Positions 5,391 to 8,344 of a DNA stretch of 8,344 bases are shown one piece after another. The position numbers were made by a program, and so were the translations under genes. The notes under the pieces were generated by a model. It was not told where the DNA came from, did no database searches, and saw nothing but the letters and a program-made list of their open reading frames with translations. Source of the stretch: Archaeoglobus sp. GTDB lineage: Archaea > Halobacteriota > Archaeoglobi > Archaeoglobales > Archaeoglobaceae. Location: positions 1 through 8,344 of the forward strand of contig QNXS01000089.1 of the NCBI GenBank assembly GCA_003978865.1, in the 5' to 3' direction. Numbering within the stretch: position 1 is the stretch's first letter; each line of letters opens with the position of its first letter.

Positions 5391-5834
5391 ATGAGTGAGG
5401 AGTCTGACAAACTCAGCAAAGATGAAATTCAAGCTAAGGTCAGGGAGAAATTTATAGTTCTGCAGCAGTTGCAAGGTGAGAGCGAAGAACTTCAAAAAAG
5501 AATAGTTGAACTTGAGCTTGTAAATTCTGAACTTAACAGAACAATAGAAAGTCTTGAGTACTTTAACTCTCTTGATAATAACGTTGAGGCTTTGATGAAT
5601 CTTGGAGGCGGTGTTTTTGCATATGTTGATGTTAAAGACTTAAAGAAGATGCTTGTAGATGTTGGAGCTGGAATTATAGTAGAAAAAGAGGTTAAGGATG
5701 CAGTATCATCTTTAAAAAAGAAAAAAGAGAAGATAGAAGACAGTATAAAAAAGCTCAGTGGGGCTTTAGAGCAGATAGCAATCCAAATCGAAAAAGTCCA
5801 AGCCGAAATAGCTGAGCTTACAAAACAGAAGTAA
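5391..5834 (+). CDS. pfdA: Prefoldin subunit alpha
   Basis: This 147-aa protein is the alpha subunit of prefoldin (GimC), the jellyfish-shaped hexamer that captures unfolded proteins and hands them to the group II chaperonin. Two coiled-coil arms are visible: roughly residues 8-55 (VLQQLQGESEELQKRIVELE) and 98-147 (KEVKDAVSSLKKKKEKIED). They flank a central beta region with NLGGGVFAYVDV and VDVGAGIIVEKE, which forms the barrel that holds the complex together. Length is typical. Start ATG 5391 follows GATGGTGG at 5377-5384, which overlaps the eL20 stop. FtsY starts 13 nt after it. Confidence 0.95.
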   Translation: MSEESDKLSKDEIQAKVREKFIVLQQLQGESEELQKRIVELELVNSELNRTIESLEYFNSLDNNVEALMNLGGGVFAYVDVKDLKKMLVDVGAGIIVEKEVKDAVSSLKKKKEKIEDSIKKLSGALEQIAIQIEKVQAEIAELTKQK

Positions 5835-5847
5835 GCTCGGTGATAAA

Positions 5848-6948
5848 ATGTTCAAGTTTCTTAAAGAGAAACTTAAATCGTTCAGGAGAAAAGTTGAGGA
5901 GATTGAAGAAAAAGAGATTGAGGAAAAAGAAGTTAAAGAAGAAGTTAAACCAAAAGTTAAACCTGAAAAAACTGAAGCTGAGGAGGCTGTAGAAGCTGAG
6001 AAAGTTGTTGAAAAAACCAAAAGTATATCCGCAAAAATAAAGGGAAAGATTGGATTTAAGGAGAAAGTATCTACATTAATACTGAAAAGAGAGGTTATAA
6101 TCGACGAGAAGAAACTTGATGATATAATCCCCGAACTTGAAGTAATTTTACTTGAAAGTGATGTTGCTTTTGAAGTTGTTGAGGAGATATCTTCAGCACT
6201 TAAGGAGAGACTTTTAGGCAGAAGAAAAAAAATTGGAGAAAAACTTGCGGATATCGTTGTTAACGAACTTAAGATAATCATAAAAAATATTCTTGATAAA
6301 AATAAATTTGATTTTGATGAATATATAGAAAAACTTGTTGATACACGGAGTCCAGTTACACTGATATTTGTTGGAATCAACGGAACGGGCAAAACAACAA
6401 CTATAGCAAAACTTGCAAAGAGATTGATGGACAAAGGTTACTCGGTTGTACTGGCTGCTGGGGACACCTTCAGGGCTGGAGCCATAGAACAGCTTGAAGA
6501 ACATGCAAAAAGGCTTGGAGTTAAAATTATAAAACATAAAGCCGGGGCTGATCCAGCGGCTGTAATATACGATGCAGTTGTTCACGCCGAAAGTAAGGGT
6601 GTGGACTTCGTTTTGGCTGACACGGCAGGTAGAATGCATACAAAAAAGAACTTGATAGATCAACTTGAAAAAATAAAAAGAGTTACAGAACCAGATATGA
6701 CAATATTTGTTGATGAGAGTATAGCTGGCAACGATGCTGTGGAAAGAGCGAGAATGTTCAACGAATCGGTTGGTATAGATGGTACGATACTGACAAAACT
6801 CGATGCTGATCCAAAAGGAGGGACAGCTATCTCTATAAGCTATGTTACAGGGAAGCCTATCCTGTTTTTTGGTGTCGGGCAGGGATACGATGACCTTGTG
6901 AAGTTTAACTCGGAGTGGTTGATAGACAGAATATTCGGGGAATCGTGA
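5848..6948 (+). CDS. ftsY: Signal recognition particle receptor FtsY
   Basis: This 366-aa SRP GTPase is the membrane-associated receptor that accepts SRP-bound ribosomes for the Sec translocon. Residues 1-60 form a short, strongly charged A region rich in Lys and Glu (EEIEEKEIEEKEVKEE), which may help membrane contact. An N domain of helices follows (about 68-165), then the NG GTPase core. The core contains P-loop GINGTGKT 176-183, DTFRAGA 206-212, DTAGR 258-262, TKLD 316-319, GGTA 324-327 and closing GVGQGYDDL 342-350. All catalytic motifs are intact. DTFRAGAIEQLEEHAKRLGV identifies it as FtsY rather than Ffh, and it lacks an M domain. Start ATG 5848 has GGTGA at 5839-5843. It ends the cluster, converging on the radical SAM gene with only 13 nt between stop codons. 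Confidence 0.96.
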   Translation: MFKFLKEKLKSFRRKVEEIEEKEIEEKEVKEEVKPKVKPEKTEAEEAVEAEKVVEKTKSISAKIKGKIGFKEKVSTLILKREVIIDEKKLDDIIPELEVILLESDVAFEVVEEISSALKERLLGRRKKIGEKLADIVVNELKIIIKNILDKNKFDFDEYIEKLVDTRSPVTLIFVGINGTGKTTTIAKLAKRLMDKGYSVVLAAGDTFRAGAIEQLEEHAKRLGVKIIKHKAGADPAAVIYDAVVHAESKGVDFVLADTAGRMHTKKNLIDQLEKIKRVTEPDMTIFVDESIAGNDAVERARMFNESVGIDGTILTKLDADPKGGTAISISYVTGKPILFFGVGQGYDDLVKFNSEWLIDRIFGES

Positions 6949-6961
6949 ACTATAGATTAGT

Positions 6962-7819
6962 TTATATGTGAAACGAGAACTTCCATTCCCTTCTTATTTT
7001 CGGTGGACTTTTTGCAACCCTTCTCTGTGCAAAAACCACATCTTCAAAATCAAATTGCTCAAGCATACTCTTAACAATTCTCAGTAGACATCCCGGAATT
7101 CTTACGTCTGCACCTGAACTCCTTGCTTTCTCGGCTGAATCGAGGTAATCGTATAGGGTGTCTCTATCAAAACTATATCCTGCTTCTCTCAACCTCTCTT
7201 TAAGTCCGGGATGAATTGAGCACGGCTGAATCATGTGTTCAACCTCATATTCTCTAACAATTTTTGCAATGCTATCAATCTCACTATCGTTAATTCCCGG
7301 AAGGAAAACAGTTCTCACTATAACTCCACTGTTCATCTCTATAGCCTTTAAAACTCTGCAAAACATGTTTCTACCTGTAAGCCTCATATAGCCTTCCTTG
7401 GTTGACGAGCTTAGACTTATCATCACTATATCTGCCTGAACAGGTTTGTTAAGAAGAGTTCCATTCGTCTGTAGGTCAATCCTGACATTTCCAAACTTTT
7501 TTCTTAATAGATCGAAAAGTTTTTCAAGTTTTTCGATACCTATAACAGTTGGTTCTCCGTACTGTGAAACTGTTATTGCTTTTGGGTTCTCATTTCCATA
7601 GTATCCGGGTTTTGGCAGTGTGTTTGCCATTGCAGAAGAGTGAGCATAGCAAAAAACACAGTTCAGGTTACATTCTGTTGTTACCTCGTAACTCGGATGA
7701 TGCTGTGGAGAATCACTGTATAGCCCCGGACAGTCAACACAGTGAGAGGGGTAACTAACATCCTCAATAAAGCTTTCAAGTTCTCTGATACGGGCTCGAC
7801 TAACAATTCTTATACCCAC
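6962..7819 (-). CDS. Radical SAM protein of unknown function
   Basis: This 285-aa protein is a radical SAM enzyme. The cluster-binding motif C50-NLN-C54-VF-C57 (CX3CX2C) lies in EVTTECNLNCVFCYAH. The SAM-contact GEP motif is G88-E-P90 in SQYGEPT, and further barrel strands follow (IDLQTNGTLL 114-123, VMISLSSST 132-140, VRTVFLPGIND 168-178). Extra cysteines occur: C27-x2-C30 before the core, C154, C200 and C244. Some of these could hold a second metal centre. I cannot name the substrate; the fold resembles the general MoaA/TYW1-like archaeal radical SAM proteins, but no partner gene is adjacent. The start is GTG 7819 with no Shine-Dalgarno site and a weak box A 27 nt upstream, consistent with a leaderless mRNA. 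It ends 13 nt from ftsY, tail to tail. Confidence 0.88.
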   Translation of the reverse strand: MGIRIVSRARIRELESFIEDVSYPSHCVDCPGLYSDSPQHHPSYEVTTECNLNCVFCYAHSSAMANTLPKPGYYGNENPKAITVSQYGEPTVIGIEKLEKLFDLLRKKFGNVRIDLQTNGTLLNKPVQADIVMISLSSSTKEGYMRLTGRNMFCRVLKAIEMNSGVIVRTVFLPGINDSEIDSIAKIVREYEVEHMIQPCSIHPGLKERLREAGYSFDRDTLYDYLDSAEKARSSGADVRIPGCLLRIVKSMLEQFDFEDVVFAQRRVAKSPPKIRREWKFSFHI

Positions 7820-7842
7820 AAAACTTGAATTTTTGCTGGGTG

Positions 7843-7853
7843 TTTAACTTTTG
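7843..7853 (-). promoter_or_regulatory. Weak box A candidate of the radical SAM gene
   Basis: On the minus strand this reads AAAAGTTAAAC, centred about 27-29 nt before GTG 7819. The match to the TATA consensus is poor, but spacing agrees with the other leaderless genes in the window and no Shine-Dalgarno site is present. Confidence 0.35.
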
Positions 7854-7877
7854 TGAGCAAACGTGAAAATTGTTGTT

Positions 7878-7922
7878 ATTGAATTTAAATTACAAATTTA
7901 AATTACATTTATAAAATTCAAT
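7878..7922. repeat. AT-rich inverted repeat enclosing a 13-bp perfect tandem repeat
   Basis: AATTTAAATTACA occurs twice in perfect tandem (7882-7894 and 7895-7907). The whole is framed by inverted arms ATTGAATTT (7878-7886) and AAATTCAAT (7914-7922). It lies between the end of the DUF445 gene and the promoter of the radical SAM gene, so it could be an operator, a DNA-bending site or part of a termination region. Low base complexity raises the chance of a random origin, but the exact tandem unit is clear. Confidence 0.7.
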
Positions 7923-7923
7923 T

Positions 7924-7936
7924 AAAAAAACAAAAA
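7924..7936 (-). terminator. T-rich archaeal-type terminator after the DUF445 gene
   Basis: On the minus strand the sequence reads TTTTTGTTTTTTT, beginning 11 nt after the TGA stop of the DUF445 gene. Archaeal RNA polymerase terminates at such oligo-T tracts without needing a strong hairpin. The weak AT inverted repeat lies beyond it. Confidence 0.5.
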
Positions 7937-7946
7937 TTAGAAATCA

Positions 7947-8344
7947 TCAATGTAATATGATAAAATACATTAAAATTGACTGGAGGACACCTATTATAAA
8001 ACCCAGAATCGCTCCAGAAATCTCAATAAATCTAAGCTCCCTTTTGGCAAATTTCTTGAAGATCTTCTCGATTTCATCTTCGCTTATCTCCTCAGCCTTT
8101 TTTATCACGAACTCTTTTAAGTCTATATTATCAGCTATGCTCCTGACCACAGTTTCTTTTACAGAATCATACAGAAGTTTAGATATAGCATCAGAAAGAT
8201 AGGTGACGATTTTTCCGAACCCAAGCTTATCTGCAGCCTCCCCAAAACTTGAAAGGGGATATCTGTTAAAAAGTTCATTCAACTTTGCAGCATAACTTTC
8301 GCTCAGGGTTCTGTTTACAGCATTACCTATAACAAACTCAAAGT
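7947..8344 (-). CDS. DUF445 (YheB-like) membrane protein, C-terminal part
   Basis: The open frame runs off the right edge, so only about 131 C-terminal residues are seen and the true start lies outside. An in-frame TTG at 8282 is not the start, because the coding frame continues upstream as FEFVIGNAVNRTLSESYAAK. The visible part contains an amphipathic charged helical region (VIKKAEEISEDEIEKIFKKF) and then RELRFIEISGAILGFIIGVLQ, a strong match to the C-terminal end of DUF445/YheB proteins, in which a glycine-rich hydrophobic helix (about the last 25 residues) is predicted to span the membrane. The family is found in bacteria and archaea and its function is unknown. A T-rich terminator follows the stop. 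Confidence 0.7.
   Translation of the reverse strand, partial: FEFVIGNAVNRTLSESYAAKLNELFNRYPLSSFGEAADKLGFGKIVTYLSDAISKLLYDSVKETVVRSIADNIDLKEFVIKKAEEISEDEIEKIFKKFAKRELRFIEISGAILGFIIGVLQSILMYFIILH

Noticed and set aside
5766..6434. A 222-codon open frame on the minus strand opposite prefoldin and ftsY
   Set aside because: It is the complement of Lys/Glu-rich coding sequence, which gives an artificial Ser/Phe/Leu-rich product. The plus-strand genes there are certain.
7549..7758. A 69-codon plus-strand frame opposite the radical SAM gene
   Set aside because: It is the antisense of conserved radical SAM sequence, including the cysteine motif, with no independent support.
1..8344. Mobile element or defence island
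   Set aside because: No transposase, integrase, target-site duplication or toxin-antitoxin pair was seen. A tRNA gene is present at the left edge, but no attachment-site repeat of its 3' end can be seen in the window.

Overview
The window is archaeal chromosomal DNA. It carries a block of archaeal/eukaryotic-type ribosomal genes (eS19, eL39, eL31, eL20/LX), aIF6, PDCD5, prefoldin alpha and the SRP receptor FtsY, and also an archaeal DNA repair protein of the Nre family, TATA-like box A elements and Shine-Dalgarno sites of the GGAGGTGA type. The gene set and protein style resemble the Archaeoglobi (Archaeoglobus/Ferroglobus/Geoglobus). That placement is inferred from recognition, not from a database search. 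Base composition is moderately AT-rich and the intergenic regions are very AT-rich.

Layout, left part (1-2835): a tRNA-Thr(GGU) gene on the minus strand is cut at its 3' end by the window edge. Divergent from it is an NreA-type repair gene with a probable PCNA-binding tail. After an AT-rich, repeat-bearing spacer comes a CYTH-fold protein of the class IV adenylyl cyclase type. Its last four codons overlap, tail to tail, the end of an unrecognised 300-aa minus-strand protein that looks distantly like the TraB/Tiki/EreA hydrolase group.

Central part (2836-6948): a divergent promoter region leads into nine same-strand, tightly packed genes: YhbY/CRM RNA-binding protein, eS19, PDCD5-like protein, eL39 (only 50 aa), eL31, aIF6, eL20 (LX), prefoldin alpha and FtsY. 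The products act together in ribosome assembly and subunit joining, in co-translational folding of nascent chains, and in delivery of ribosomes to the membrane. This order is a known conserved archaeal neighbourhood. The RNase P component 4 gene (Rpr2 type) that often lies ahead of YhbY in other archaea is not seen here.

Right part (6949-8344): FtsY converges at 13 nt with a minus-strand radical SAM protein carrying extra cysteines. Beyond a very AT-rich spacer with a perfect 13-bp tandem repeat lies the C-terminal part of a DUF445-type membrane protein that runs off the window.

Two styles of translation start can be seen. Five genes have a TATA-like box centred about 26-28 nt before the start codon, as expected for leaderless mRNAs, and most of the operon-internal genes have a clear Shine-Dalgarno site. 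No mobile element, CRISPR array or clear new multi-gene system was found. The best leads are the TraB-like orphan, the cysteine-rich radical SAM protein and the two repeat-bearing AT-rich spacers.
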